Below, piece by piece: positions 53,724 through 63,077 of a stretch of DNA of 64,000 nucleotides; the stretch's first letter is position 1; each line of letters begins with the position of its first letter. A model generated the notes under the pieces. The model saw nothing but the letters and a program-made list of their open reading frames with translations. It was not told where the DNA came from and did not search any database. The position numbers and the translations under genes are program-made. The DNA comes from Desulfobulbus propionicus (GTDB lineage: Bacteria > Desulfobacterota > Desulfobulbia > Desulfobulbales > Desulfobulbaceae): positions 1 through 64,000 of the forward strand of contig PDTC01000011.1 in the NCBI GenBank assembly GCA_002748735.1, written 5' to 3'.

Positions 53724-54719
53724 CTATCTCACCTCTTGCCCGACAGCTCCCCTGCGCAATCTCGCCAATTGCCTTGCATAGAACCAGCGCTTCAATAGGT
53801 TCCTTGGGGCAAGGGCTTCAGCACGCAGCATCCGATTGGCAAACCTGTAGGCAATCGCAGGGCGATCAGCCTCTCCCGTGTCTTTTTGCGCCAGATAACC
53901 GGTCAGTACATCGAGGTTTTTCAACCGGGTATGCTTTTCCCGCACCCGTCCATGCTTTTGCCTGAGCCGCTGCTTGTTTTTTTTCAACAACACCTGAACC
54001 ATCTCTGGGTCCTTGGAAAAACTCGCTGACCCCTGATGATAGACAAAGGCCTCTTCCATGATCTGCAAGGCTATCCCCTGGGCTCTTGCCCGCAGACAAA
54101 AATCGGTATCTTCGTAAAATCCCTGACCAAAAGATTCATCCAAACCAGACAACGCCTGGTACGTGGTTCTGTGCATGGCAACGCAAAAAAAGGTGAGGCG
54201 ATCCGTTGTCAGCAAGCTGCCATGTCCATGGCGGCTCCAGAAAAGGCCCTCGGCAAGAATATCTTCTACCTGCTCACCCACGCAATGAATCTGCTGTTCG
54301 GTGCCGGCAGCATTTGTCACCGGGCCAATAATGACAGGAGCTGGAGCACGATCTAATCCTTGCCAGAGTACTACCAGAGACTCCGGCAAAACAACGGTGT
54401 CACTGTTAAGCAGAACGATAAATTCCCCTGTTGCCGCCTGTACTCCGTCATTGTTGCCTCCAGCATACCCCCTGTTCGTGGCGTTGCAGATGAGCCTGAT
54501 CCGCGAATCCCGCCTGGCAGCTTGCTCAAGCTGGGATAGGGTGTCACGCTCCGAACCGTTATCGACGACGATCAACTCCATCGCCGGTGTCTGAGCACGC
54601 CGCAAACTCTCAAGACATGGGCCCGTCGTACCTGCATAGTCGTTATAGCTGAGAATAATGACACTCAACAGGGGCTGTCGGTGATGTCCCGGGTTTCCAG
54701 TACCGGTGTTTGCGATCAC
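53724..54719 (-). CDS. Family 2 glycosyltransferase (rhamnosyltransferase-like)
   Basis: A GT-A glycosyltransferase of 331 residues. I start at GTG 54719, whose bases overlap the stop of the methyltransferase (GTGA); a frame upstream to 54815 lies inside that gene. The core is LLSVIILSYNDYAGTTGPCLESL, VDNGSERDTLSQLEQA, TNRGYAGGNNDGVQAATGEFIVLLNSDTVV, and SGLDESFGQGFYEDTDFCLRARAQG, typical of WbbL-type enzymes. It has a basic helical tail. It lies 9 bp before the GT9 gene. Sugar unknown. Confidence 0.88.
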   Translation of the reverse strand: MIANTGTGNPGHHRQPLLSVIILSYNDYAGTTGPCLESLRRAQTPAMELIVVDNGSERDTLSQLEQAARRDSRIRLICNATNRGYAGGNNDGVQAATGEFIVLLNSDTVVLPESLVVLWQGLDRAPAPVIIGPVTNAAGTEQQIHCVGEQVEDILAEGLFWSRHGHGSLLTTDRLTFFCVAMHRTTYQALSGLDESFGQGFYEDTDFCLRARAQGIALQIMEEAFVYHQGSASFSKDPEMVQVLLKKNKQRLRQKHGRVREKHTRLKNLDVLTGYLAQKDTGEADRPAIAYRFANRMLRAEALAPRNLLKRWFYARQLARLRRGAVGQEVR

Positions 54720-55462
54720 TTTGGCCTCGCTGCATAAACGAACTGGGTGGCAACCAGCCCCTTGGTCAGCTGCAGATACCTGCGACGAAGCGGCATGCCA
54801 ATACCAGGCAGACAACGAAAGACATCCGAGGGTGCCAGCAGACGAAAATCAAAGAGCAGCTTAAAAGGACAAAAATCTTCAAAGCTAAAAGCAAAATCAA
54901 CGGGTTCATACCCACACTCCTCCAGGAGCCGGGCAAAGCTCTTCATGGTGAAAAACCGCAGGTGGTCCCGGTCCAGGATACCAAAATCCGTGTACTGCCA
55001 GCGTCCACGCAGCAGAGCAAATCGAACTCGCCAGTGAGCGACATTGCAGGTTGAGATTACCAGCAGGCCGGAAGAACCCAGCCATTCCCGAGCCTCCAGC
55101 AAAACATCTTCGGGTCGGGCCAGATGCTCAATCACCTGGGACATAAACACCACGTCGAACGGTCCCTTTTCCCGAACGTGGGCCCCGAGTTTTTCCTGAA
55201 CCTCCGGATCATCGATGGAGCCAGTCAAAACGTCCAGACCTCTTTCCCGGGCACGCCCAGCCTGCCCGGCGTCGAGCTCCACCCCATAGACCTCACACCC
55301 TTTTTCACTCTCCAGGTATTCCGACATATACCCAGTAGCACACCCAACTTCCAGTACCCGGCTTTGCCGAGGAATCATCTCCAGCTGAAGGCGGTCAATA
55401 TTATTAGGCGTAAGAACACTGACATCAAGTCGATCCCTGTGGTACTTTAGGGGGCTATCCAC
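54716..55462 (-). CDS. Class I SAM-dependent methyltransferase
   Basis: A 248-residue protein. SAM-binding motif I is VLEVGCATGYMSEYLE (near residue 36), with VYGVELDAGQAGRARERG as motif II and FDVVFMSQVIEHLARPEDVLLEA as motifs III and IV. GTG start with GGGAGGAG upstream. Its place among LPS genes suggests it methylates a sugar or works on a glycan carrier; no proof. Overlaps the next glycosyltransferase gene by GTGA. Confidence 0.87.
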   Translation of the reverse strand: MDSPLKYHRDRLDVSVLTPNNIDRLQLEMIPRQSRVLEVGCATGYMSEYLESEKGCEVYGVELDAGQAGRARERGLDVLTGSIDDPEVQEKLGAHVREKGPFDVVFMSQVIEHLARPEDVLLEAREWLGSSGLLVISTCNVAHWRVRFALLRGRWQYTDFGILDRDHLRFFTMKSFARLLEECGYEPVDFAFSFEDFCPFKLLFDFRLLAPSDVFRCLPGIGMPLRRRYLQLTKGLVATQFVYAARPK

Positions 55463-55505
55463 GGTTGCTCCTCCCTTGTAAGATCTACCTTCTCGTGTTG
55501 CCCTC

Positions 55506-56855
55506 TCAGGCTCTGCTCACCTGACGAGCAGCATCCAACAGGCTGTTTACGCTCAATTCAATGTCAAAAGGTGAATCCTTGACACCATTGTCAAGGGTGC
55601 CGGCCTGCCAACGCTGGAAAAGCTGTAACACTGCCGAAGTGATCGCCCCTACCTCTTCAGGGTCAGCAACTGTATGGCCGTTGTCCACAAGGATACCTCC
55701 CAATTCCGTTTCCTTGCCGGTAAGGCCAAGAATCGGTCGACCGGTAAGGAGATACTCGTAAAGTTTCGAGGGAATATACTCGTCACAGACCTGTCCACTA
55801 CCATGCAGGATCAACAAAACATCGGAGAGATGCATAGCTTCATAAGCCTGTTGCCGTCCCGATTTTCCGGTTTTTGCATCGTACTCAAGCCGGCCATGCT
55901 CGCGGAGCACCCCATCCAGGGGGAAACGTGCTAAAGCTCTCCGGGTCGACTCGTCAAGTACCGCACCATAAATATCGAGGACGAAGTATGAACGCAAGGT
56001 CGGATGCATTTCCAACAACCTATGCAGCGCTTCAACACAACGCGCCAAACTGCGGGTGCTCGCAAGAGAGCCGAAGTGGCCAAGATGAAAACGCTGCCGA
56101 ACAGCGTAGGTCATACCGGTAATCGGAGGAGGGTTCGCTCCAGGTCGCAGGACCATTTTCATGCCAATAACAGGATGGCGCTGATCAGCCGAATTGAGTG
56201 CATGTTCGGTAAAAAAAATTACAACAGACGCATGCCTGCAGATTTTCGATTCCAGCCACCTGTGGAAGAGATAGTGTTGACGCCAGCGTCTTGTTTCATC
56301 GTCATAGAGGAGAGGGTCATGCAGTTCAGCAATCCAGGGGATTCCGGATATCCTGTGTAAAAAATAGGCGGCCACGTGGGTGGAAGACGGACCTGCAGTG
56401 GAATACAGTAACTGGGGGCGACGAGCCACCAGACAGTAAAGTCCGCGAAAAAAACCACTGATGCTCCAGGACCAGTGTGTGTCCAGATGCACCACCATTC
56501 GCTCAGCAAGATACGGCAACAGCAACACAACAGAGACCACAGTTCGAAGTGTTTCCTTGAGCCACAGCGCCACTTCCCACCGTTTCATGATGAAACGTAA
56601 CTCGTAGCGGAGCCCTGAGGGCATCGGAGAAAATACCCGATGATGAGGGAAAGCATAGGCTCGCTTACCTGTAGGCCCGCTGAGCACCGTCGGTTTTACG
56701 CCGGCCTCAAGCAACAACGGTAAACGATCGGTAATCGTCTGGCTCGCTGCCTTACCATCGTTATTAAAAAAATAGGCAAAAATCAACCAGTGCCATTCTG
56801 AGGGATCCTGGTTCACTGCAGCTGAGGTTCGCTTTTTGCGGCGTTGACTCGTCAT
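55506..56855 (-). CDS. GT-B (family 4-like) glycosyltransferase
   Basis: A 449-residue protein with two Rossmann-like halves. The N-terminal half includes PQLLYSTAGPSSTHVAAYFLHRISGIPWIAELHDPLLYDD. The C-terminal half includes HLGHFGSLASTRSLARCVEAL and the donor-site segment YIPSKLYEYLLTGRPILGLTG. The glutamate of the usual GT4 EX7E motif is not clear, so the family 4 assignment is by overall pattern. It lies 18 bp after the O-antigen-ligase-like gene. Confidence 0.8.
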   Translation of the reverse strand: MTSQRRKKRTSAAVNQDPSEWHWLIFAYFFNNDGKAASQTITDRLPLLLEAGVKPTVLSGPTGKRAYAFPHHRVFSPMPSGLRYELRFIMKRWEVALWLKETLRTVVSVVLLLPYLAERMVVHLDTHWSWSISGFFRGLYCLVARRPQLLYSTAGPSSTHVAAYFLHRISGIPWIAELHDPLLYDDETRRWRQHYLFHRWLESKICRHASVVIFFTEHALNSADQRHPVIGMKMVLRPGANPPPITGMTYAVRQRFHLGHFGSLASTRSLARCVEALHRLLEMHPTLRSYFVLDIYGAVLDESTRRALARFPLDGVLREHGRLEYDAKTGKSGRQQAYEAMHLSDVLLILHGSGQVCDEYIPSKLYEYLLTGRPILGLTGKETELGGILVDNGHTVADPEEVGAITSAVLQLFQRWQAGTLDNGVKDSPFDIELSVNSLLDAARQVSRA

Positions 56856-56873
56856 ACCATCATTTTCCCTTGC

Positions 56874-58106
56874 TCATTTCCGTGGATTCCCGGGAAAAAC
56901 CGAGACATCCTCGGGCATCTTGTAAAGAATGGCTGCAAACAAGGAAAAGAGAAACCCGGTCTCATAGACGACGAGGTACGACTCTGTGAGCATGATAGTG
57001 AGAAACAACACGGGAAAGGCGAACCGTATCCGCTGCCAGCCATCATGGGGCAGGACAACTGCCTGCCGGAACAGAACAAAAAAGAGGCTGGCAAAGACAA
57101 GGGCCCCGAGCAGACCGAACTGACTCAGCACCAGTAAATACTGGTTATGCGGGTTGTCTGTCGGAGCAATATCAGGAGACTCCTGGCGATTAACGTCGGC
57201 ATAGGCATCAATGAAATCCCCTGTCCCCACCCCAAAAAACGGGGCCTGCCGAATAATCTGCAGCGAATTTTTCCAGTACAGTAAACGGTACCCGACAGAG
57301 GTTGCCGGGTTGACGTCAAACTGCTGTATCTCCTGGCAGGCGAGATCAACGCGCGCCTTGAAGACTGGACTCAACTGGTAGCCCATAAAAAACAACAACG
57401 GTACCAGGACAATACTGAGCAACACCCCTGCCAGCCGGCGACGAAAAAACTGCAGAAGAAGAAGTGTACTCAACACAAAAAAGGCCAACTGGCCAATGCG
57501 GCCCTCGGTTATAAACATGTTGACCACCATTACCACGACCAACACACCGAGGAAACCGCGACATACCGGACGCTGTCTCCCCCAGATCGCAGCATGCGCT
57601 ACCAGATAGATGGCAAAGGCCAACAATGGATTGTAGACAACGTGAAAGGTTCGTCGGGTAAGATGTTCCGGGCCCATATCCTGATAGTGCAACAGGTCGA
57701 AAAAGGCGAGATAGCCGATACCCATAGCGGCACAGATCCCTGCAACAAAGGCGATCGCATACCAGTGCCGCCGCCTTGATGACACCACCGTCAGAAAGAT
57801 CGGCATCAGCATGATTTTCCAGCGGTCTTTGATAACTTCCAGGCCATTTTCCAGATTTTCTGTCCAGAAAAGCCCAACCACCAGCAGCAGCACATACACA
57901 AGGATTGCCCTGCTGACCGGATTGGCAACAATTTCACGACCTGACTCCCTCAAACGGCCACTCACAGACCAGCACAACACCACAAGGATTGCCGAGACGG
58001 ACAACAGCGATGTCGAAGTCGCCACACTGAAGGCAAGAACCACCAGGAACAACTGGGCAGCCTGGTCCGCCCTTTGCCGCACCAAGACTCCAAACTTACT
58101 CTGCAT
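56874..58106 (-). CDS. O-antigen ligase-like (WaaL/Wzy family) membrane protein
   Basis: A 410-residue inner-membrane protein with about 10-12 hydrophobic helices and a large periplasmic loop that holds RLLYWKNSLQIIRQAPFFGVGTGDF and the histidine motif DNPHNQYLLVLSQFG, the signature of the Wzy_C domain. WaaL proteins join O-antigen to lipid A-core. I start at ATG 58106, which overlaps the msbA stop by 11 bases; the longer frame to 58160 is inside msbA. Since no wzx/wzy genes are in view, polymerase versus ligase is uncertain. Confidence 0.86.
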   Translation of the reverse strand: MQSKFGVLVRQRADQAAQLFLVVLAFSVATSTSLLSVSAILVVLCWSVSGRLRESGREIVANPVSRAILVYVLLLVVGLFWTENLENGLEVIKDRWKIMLMPIFLTVVSSRRRHWYAIAFVAGICAAMGIGYLAFFDLLHYQDMGPEHLTRRTFHVVYNPLLAFAIYLVAHAAIWGRQRPVCRGFLGVLVVVMVVNMFITEGRIGQLAFFVLSTLLLLQFFRRRLAGVLLSIVLVPLLFFMGYQLSPVFKARVDLACQEIQQFDVNPATSVGYRLLYWKNSLQIIRQAPFFGVGTGDFIDAYADVNRQESPDIAPTDNPHNQYLLVLSQFGLLGALVFASLFFVLFRQAVVLPHDGWQRIRFAFPVLFLTIMLTESYLVVYETGFLFSLFAAILYKMPEDVSVFPGNPRK

Positions 58107-59826
58107 ACTGAATCCGATAGAGTGTAGCATACTCGCCGTCAGCGGCCAGGAGCCGCTCATGGGTACCTTCCTCGACCAATTCTCCGGCCTTCAATACCAC
58201 GATACGGTCAGCATTCTTGATCGTGGAAAGTCTATGGGCGATGACGATGGTGGTCCGGTTCGCCATCAAATTTTCTAGGGCACGCTGCACCTCGCGTTCG
58301 GATTCGGTATCCAACGAAGAGGTTGCCTCATCGAGGATCAGGATAGGAGTATCCTTGAGTATGGCCCGGGCAATGGACAACCGTTGCTGCTGGCCCCCGG
58401 ACAGTCGGGTGCCAGATTCGCCAATAATGGTGTCAAACCCCTGGGGGAGCTCTTCGATGAACTCCAAGGCATGAGCGGCGCGGGCAGCGTCAATAATCTC
58501 ATCCATGGGACAGTCTTCACGACCATAGGCAATATTGTTGCGTACCGTATCGTTAAAGAGAATGGTCTGCTGGGTCACCAGGGCAATCTGCTGTCGCAGG
58601 GAATGGATGTTAACCGTACGGACATCATGGCCATCAATGGCAAGACGTCCGCTACTGATATCATAAAACCGGGGGATCAGATTTGTCAGCGTGGTTTTGC
58701 CGCCGCCGCTGGAACCGACTAGAGCTAGCACCTCACCATGTTCCACCCGTAAACAGACCCGTTTGAGAACATCCTGCCCTGGCTCATACGCAAAGGAGAC
58801 CTCTTCAAATTCAATGGCCTGGGAAAAAGGCGGCAGCGCCACTGCGTCGGGGGATTCACGGATATCCGGAGCAACATCGAGCAGACTAAAAATACGGGTG
58901 GCTGCAGCCATTCCTGACTGAATAGTCGAGTTGATCTTGCTCACGCCTTTGATCGGTTCGTACAACATAATCAAGGCGGTGAGAAAGCTCATGAACGCTC
59001 CCGGAGTGGAGTTTCCTTTCAATACCTGGGTTCCACCAAACCAGATAATAAGCGCAATACCGATGCCGCCGAGTAGCTCAACCAAAGGATGAGAAAGGCA
59101 ACGAAACCGGGTTTCCCACATCAGGACATCCATTATCCCCTGCATCTTGCTGGCAAAGCGGCTCTTTTCATAGGCTTCCATACAAAAGGCCTTGACGATA
59201 CGTACCCCGGCAATGGTTTCATGCAACATGCTGGTCGCCTCGGCGACCCTGGTCTGGTAAGTGGTACTGATGCGCCGAAACTTTTTACCGAAAATGACAA
59301 TGGGCCCGGCTGCCATGGGAATAAACAGCAATGAGACCGTTGCGAGCCGCCAGTCCATATAAAAAATAACGGCCAACAGCCCAAGCACCGTAAAAAAATC
59401 ACGAAGAATATGAATAAGCGCATGGGTGACCGCCCCCTGCAGTAGGCCAACATCGTTGATAACCCGGGAGACCATCTCACCGGTGGGTGTTTTCTGAAAA
59501 AAACTGAGCGGTAACCCGTTGAGATGGTTATAAATAGCAACACGCATATCACGGATAACGCTCTGCCCTACCCATTCCAGCAGGAAAGAATAGACAAAAT
59601 AAAAGACTCCCTTGACAAAAAAGACTGCCAGGAGGAGCAGGGGAAGAATATGCAGCAGCGTTGTGTCTTTGTTGTAAAAAATCTCATCCAGTAGCGGCTT
59701 GACCATATATGCCTGGGTGGCATTGAAGCCGGCAACCACAACCATTGCCACCATGGCGATAAAAAGTCTGTTTTTATAGGGATGCAGCACCAGGTTTAAC
59801 CTGACCAGTAACTCTTTGTTCCGCAT
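58096..59826 (-). CDS. msbA: Lipid A export ATP-binding/permease protein MsbA
   Basis: A 576-residue half-transporter that flips lipid A-core across the inner membrane. Six membrane helices (residues 15-310) come first. The ATPase domain follows with Walker A VGSSGGGKTTLTNL, signature [16 protein letters not shown], Walker B ILILDEATSSLD and the H-loop VIAHRLST. Length and order match MsbA. It lies 1 bp from the upstream GT9 gene. Position in an LPS operon supports the lipid A role over drug export. Confidence 0.94.
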   Translation of the reverse strand: MRNKELLVRLNLVLHPYKNRLFIAMVAMVVVAGFNATQAYMVKPLLDEIFYNKDTTLLHILPLLLLAVFFVKGVFYFVYSFLLEWVGQSVIRDMRVAIYNHLNGLPLSFFQKTPTGEMVSRVINDVGLLQGAVTHALIHILRDFFTVLGLLAVIFYMDWRLATVSLLFIPMAAGPIVIFGKKFRRISTTYQTRVAEATSMLHETIAGVRIVKAFCMEAYEKSRFASKMQGIMDVLMWETRFRCLSHPLVELLGGIGIALIIWFGGTQVLKGNSTPGAFMSFLTALIMLYEPIKGVSKINSTIQSGMAAATRIFSLLDVAPDIRESPDAVALPPFSQAIEFEEVSFAYEPGQDVLKRVCLRVEHGEVLALVGSSGGGKTTLTNLIPRFYDISSGRLAIDGHDVRTVNIHSLRQQIALVTQQTILFNDTVRNNIAYGREDCPMDEIIDAARAAHALEFIEELPQGFDTIIGESGTRLSGGQQQRLSIARAILKDTPILILDEATSSLDTESEREVQRALENLMANRTTIVIAHRLSTIKNADRIVVLKAGELVEEGTHERLLAADGEYATLYRIQYAE

Positions 59827-59827
59827 G

Positions 59828-60742
59828 TCACTCCATTTTTGTTGCCCTGACCAGCCGAAAGAATCGCCGCTCGACCTCCCTCACCGAAAGCAGGTACTTC
59901 CAGGCACACTGACGCAGGCGACTCCCCACCAGATTAAACGGCGGGGTCACGACCTCAACGGTTCCCCAGCCGGGACGCCAAGCCATGGCCTTGCCCCTTC
60001 GTCCATGAATGCTAAGCGTCGGTACGCCAAGACAAGAGGCCAAATGGCCACCGCCAGAATCATTGCCGATAAAGTAGCCAGATTCATACACAAAAGCAGC
60101 ACAATCCGCAACCGTCGCAAACCCGTGCAGGGGGAAACGCCCGTTGACCAACGGTTTCCACTCCAGGTATTCATCCCTGGCCATGATGATTGCCACCTCG
60201 AACCCTTGGGCTTCAAGACGTTGCCCTAGCGCAAAAAATCTTGCCGGCAACCAGTTCTTGGAAAGCTCAGCACTGGTGGGGTGTAGGCATACCCGGTGAA
60301 GAAAACGACGAGGCACCAACTCCTCAGGAGGAACTATACCGTTACCCGTGCCGATATCGCCTGTTGCAAACAAACGCCTGCTCAATGTCGCAAGATTGTC
60401 AACCCGGGTGGTGACAGGTGACATCTCATCGTTGTAGTTCATCCACCGTTGCTGCAGCTCATGGTCGAGCCCCGAGGGTGGTGGCAATGGACTCAAGATA
60501 CGTTCAAAACGCGAAAGGGTGGCGTTATACGCTCGGGTCGGGAGGGTTTTTTCCAGGCAATGTCCCGGAAACCAGGAGGCAAGAGACAGCAAGCCACTGC
60601 CGTAAAACGTGGTTTTCCATCCACACCTGCGTGCATTTTCGGCGAGCACCATCTCAATGAGATTGTCTCCCAACCCCTGGCCACCAAGAACAGCCAATCG
60701 CGGCCGTCGACGGCCCACGGACAAACAAGTGTCACCGTTCAT
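59828..60742 (-). CDS. Family 9 (heptosyltransferase-like) glycosyltransferase
   Basis: A 304-residue GT-B enzyme, short for GT9. The N-terminal LAVLGGQGLGDNLIEMVLAENARRCG and the donor-site segment YFIGNDSGGGHLASCLGVPTLSIHGRRGKAMAWRPGWG fit ADP-heptose-type transferases, but the middle is divergent. It overlaps the U32 gene stop by 1 base (TGATG) and is followed by msbA 1 bp later. Possibly a heptose or related sugar transferase for the LPS core. Confidence 0.8.
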   Translation of the reverse strand: MNGDTCLSVGRRRPRLAVLGGQGLGDNLIEMVLAENARRCGWKTTFYGSGLLSLASWFPGHCLEKTLPTRAYNATLSRFERILSPLPPPSGLDHELQQRWMNYNDEMSPVTTRVDNLATLSRRLFATGDIGTGNGIVPPEELVPRRFLHRVCLHPTSAELSKNWLPARFFALGQRLEAQGFEVAIIMARDEYLEWKPLVNGRFPLHGFATVADCAAFVYESGYFIGNDSGGGHLASCLGVPTLSIHGRRGKAMAWRPGWGTVEVVTPPFNLVGSRLRQCAWKYLLSVREVERRFFRLVRATKME

Positions 60743-62979
60743 CAGTGCAACGTTCCCAGAAAATTTCCTGTGATCACATCGGAGCCAGCTCCTCGCTCTC
60801 GCAGTAGCCGCCGAATGTGGCCAAGCTCAGATTTCATGGGACCACCGCTGATGTCCAGCACAAAAAAATCGACTCCTGACTGCCCAATCTCGCCAAGATG
60901 AGCCAGCAGGGAAAAAGGTTTATCGGCACGTACCTGTAGCAGTTCCCGTTCGCGATGCAGAACAAACTGTTCCTGTCTCGGACTTACCAACATCTTCCCT
61001 TTGCGAAAATGCCGGCTGGACGATCGTGAGATAAAAAGCGGTGGGCGGCCATAGACCGTGATTCCCACCCGCAACGTCATCGACTGTTGCTGACGAAGAC
61101 GCTGTAGTCCACCCATTGACTCCTGAAGGTTCTGTCGGTCGGTTTCCAGAGAGAACAGTATTTCCTTGAAATTCACGGTGGTGGCAGCGTCCAGAGTCAT
61201 GCTGTTCAGCGCGTTACAGGTATAGTCGCCGATAAGGGCAATCTCTTTTGCCCCCCGCAGGTAGTCAAAGATTGCCGCCTGGGCAAGGGTTGCGACCATA
61301 AACTGCCTGTATCCCTGTTCATACAGGAAGCGTACCTGCCGGCACAGGATCTTCTCCTCCCCCGGCTGAATCAACGGCGGCAAGGCCCAGATGAGGTGCT
61401 CAAGGTTTCGGCAACCAGCGCCCCCTCGTTCGCTCGTCACCAGGGCAAAATTTGCCTCATTCAGGTGCACGACAAACCGTTGAGGCCGCACCGGCAGACT
61501 CGCTCTCAGCACATGAAGCGTACTGCTGCGCAGCCACCACACAGGTTGGCCCTTTCCCCTGCTTCTTCCTGATTTCTCCTGGTACCTGGGCTCCGATATC
61601 CGGGAGAGACCAGTTTTCCGAAGCACCTGACTGGTCCTCTTAGTCTCTTCCGTCATCCCGGCGACCGGAGTAAGGGTGACCCCTTGCTCCTGTTTTCGTG
61701 CGTCCCGACTGTTTACCAGATAAAGATGAAAATCTCTGGCCGACAAACGCCCTCCTGGCAGACGAACATCAGGTGGTAGTCCTATACGGACCTGTTGCCC
61801 CGAGGCCGCACAGGTAATCTTTCGATCACCCAAGAAAAGATCGCGCAGGTTCATATTCCAGCGTGAATCACTTCGTTCATACAACAGTCGCAGCCGGTCA
61901 CCCACCCGCACTGTTTGGCTCAGTTTCACCTCAAGCTTCAACGTTTGCCGCCTCATCCGGGGCGCCGACCGTACGACCCTGCGCACCTGACCGATGCGCA
62001 CACCGGTGCTGCCCGAGGAGCCTGGTGTTATCATCGCTGCCTGTTGTTCCGGAACCAAAAAACCGCTGCTTCGTCTACGACCAGCTGTCCGGTCAAGCAG
62101 CGATCCGGCCTGACGTAATATCTTCCCCCGCCTTTCCTGGGGTTCGCTTATACTATCGAGCACCATACGATACGCCGCCACAACAGAACGGACATATTCG
62201 GCAGGTTTCAATCGTCCTTCGACCTTAAGGCTCTTGACTCCGGCAGCCACCAACTGGTCAACGACAGCGAGGCCACCGAGATCATTCATTGAAAAAAAGT
62301 AGCCGCTGGCATCCCCCTTCGACCTCTTGCCAAACTGCTGGCGCCTGCTGTCCATGGCATAACGGCGTCGACAGGGCTGTACGCACTGTCCTCGCAAACT
62401 TGAACGCCCTCCGTGCATGCTGGAGAACAAACAGTATCCAGAGTAACTGAAACACATGGCCCCATGAATAAAGACTTCCAGTTCAAGAGGACTGTGCCGG
62501 GCGATCCCGCGAATCTCCTCGACGGTTAACTCCCTCGCCAGTACGGCCCTGGTAAACCCCATCTTTGCCAGGCCGTTGACTGCTGCCAGGGTATTGATGG
62601 ACATCAAGGTTGAGGCATGCAGTTCCAGTTCCGGAAAGTAACGCCTAGCAAGGAGTGCCACACCAAAATCCTGAACTATCAAGCCGTGGGGACCGATGGC
62701 TACAAGCATAGCCAGGGTTTGCACCGCTGCCGCCAACTCATCTTCCCTGACAAGACTGTTCATGGCCACGTACAGTTTTCGACCACGGGAACGTGCTTCC
62801 GCTGTCATGGCAGCAAGATCATCAAAACTGAGCTCACGGGAAAGGGAACGAGCATTGAAACCAGGAGCTCCCGCATAGACCGCATCTGCACCTTCCTCCA
62901 TGGCAGCGGTAAATGCCGCGATGGAACCGGCCGGGGCAAGCAGCTCCGCCGTTGGTTGAACATCAGTAGTAGCAGAACT
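60742..62979 (-). CDS. U32 family peptidase / RlhA-like rRNA hydroxylation protein
   Basis: A 745-residue U32-family protein. The TIM-barrel-like N-terminus reads ELLAPAGSIAAFTAAMEEGADAVYAGAPGFNARSLS. The signature loop is CFSYSGYCLFSSMHGGRSSLRGQCVQPCRRRY with the conserved cysteines. A DUF3656-like insert follows (residues 370-500). The two-part build resembles RlhA, which adds a hydroxyl to a cytidine of 23S rRNA, more than TrhP. I start at GTG 62979, with GGAGG 6 bases upstream, not at 63012. It is first in the operon that ends with LPS glycosyltransferases; the link is probably only by transcription. Confidence 0.85.
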   Translation of the reverse strand, partial: SSATTDVQPTAELLAPAGSIAAFTAAMEEGADAVYAGAPGFNARSLSRELSFDDLAAMTAEARSRGRKLYVAMNSLVREDELAAAVQTLAMLVAIGPHGLIVQDFGVALLARRYFPELELHASTLMSINTLAAVNGLAKMGFTRAVLARELTVEEIRGIARHSPLELEVFIHGAMCFSYSGYCLFSSMHGGRSSLRGQCVQPCRRRYAMDSRRQQFGKRSKGDASGYFFSMNDLGGLAVVDQLVAAGVKSLKVEGRLKPAEYVRSVVAAYRMVLDSISEPQERRGKILRQAGSLLDRTAGRRRSSGFLVPEQQAAMITPGSSGSTGVRIGQVRRVVRSAPRMRRQTLKLEVKLSQTVRVGDRLRLLYERSDSRWNMNLRDLFLGDRKITCAASGQQVRIGLPPDVRLPGGRLSARDFHLYLVNSRDARKQEQGVTLTPVAGMTEETKRTSQVLRKTGLSRISEPRYQEKSGRSRGKGQPVWWLRSSTLHVLRASLPVRPQRFVVHLNEANFALVTSERGGAGCRNLEHLIWALPPLIQPGEEKILCRQVRFLYEQGYRQFMVATLAQAAIFDYLRGAKEIALIGDYTCNALNSMTLDAATTVNFKEILFSLETDRQNLQESMGGLQRLRQQQSMTLRVGITVYGRPPLFISRSSSRHFRKGKMLVSPRQEQFVLHRERELLQVRADKPFSLLAHLGEIGQSGVDFFVLDISGGPMKSELGHIRRLLRERGAGSDVITGNFLGTLH

Positions 62980-63077
62980 CACCCTGTACCTCCAGCCCCA
63001 TTCACGGACCACGACAAAACAAACAGACTATAGCTTCTCGCCATCACAGGACCTATTCTTTTGTGGAATCTGCTCGG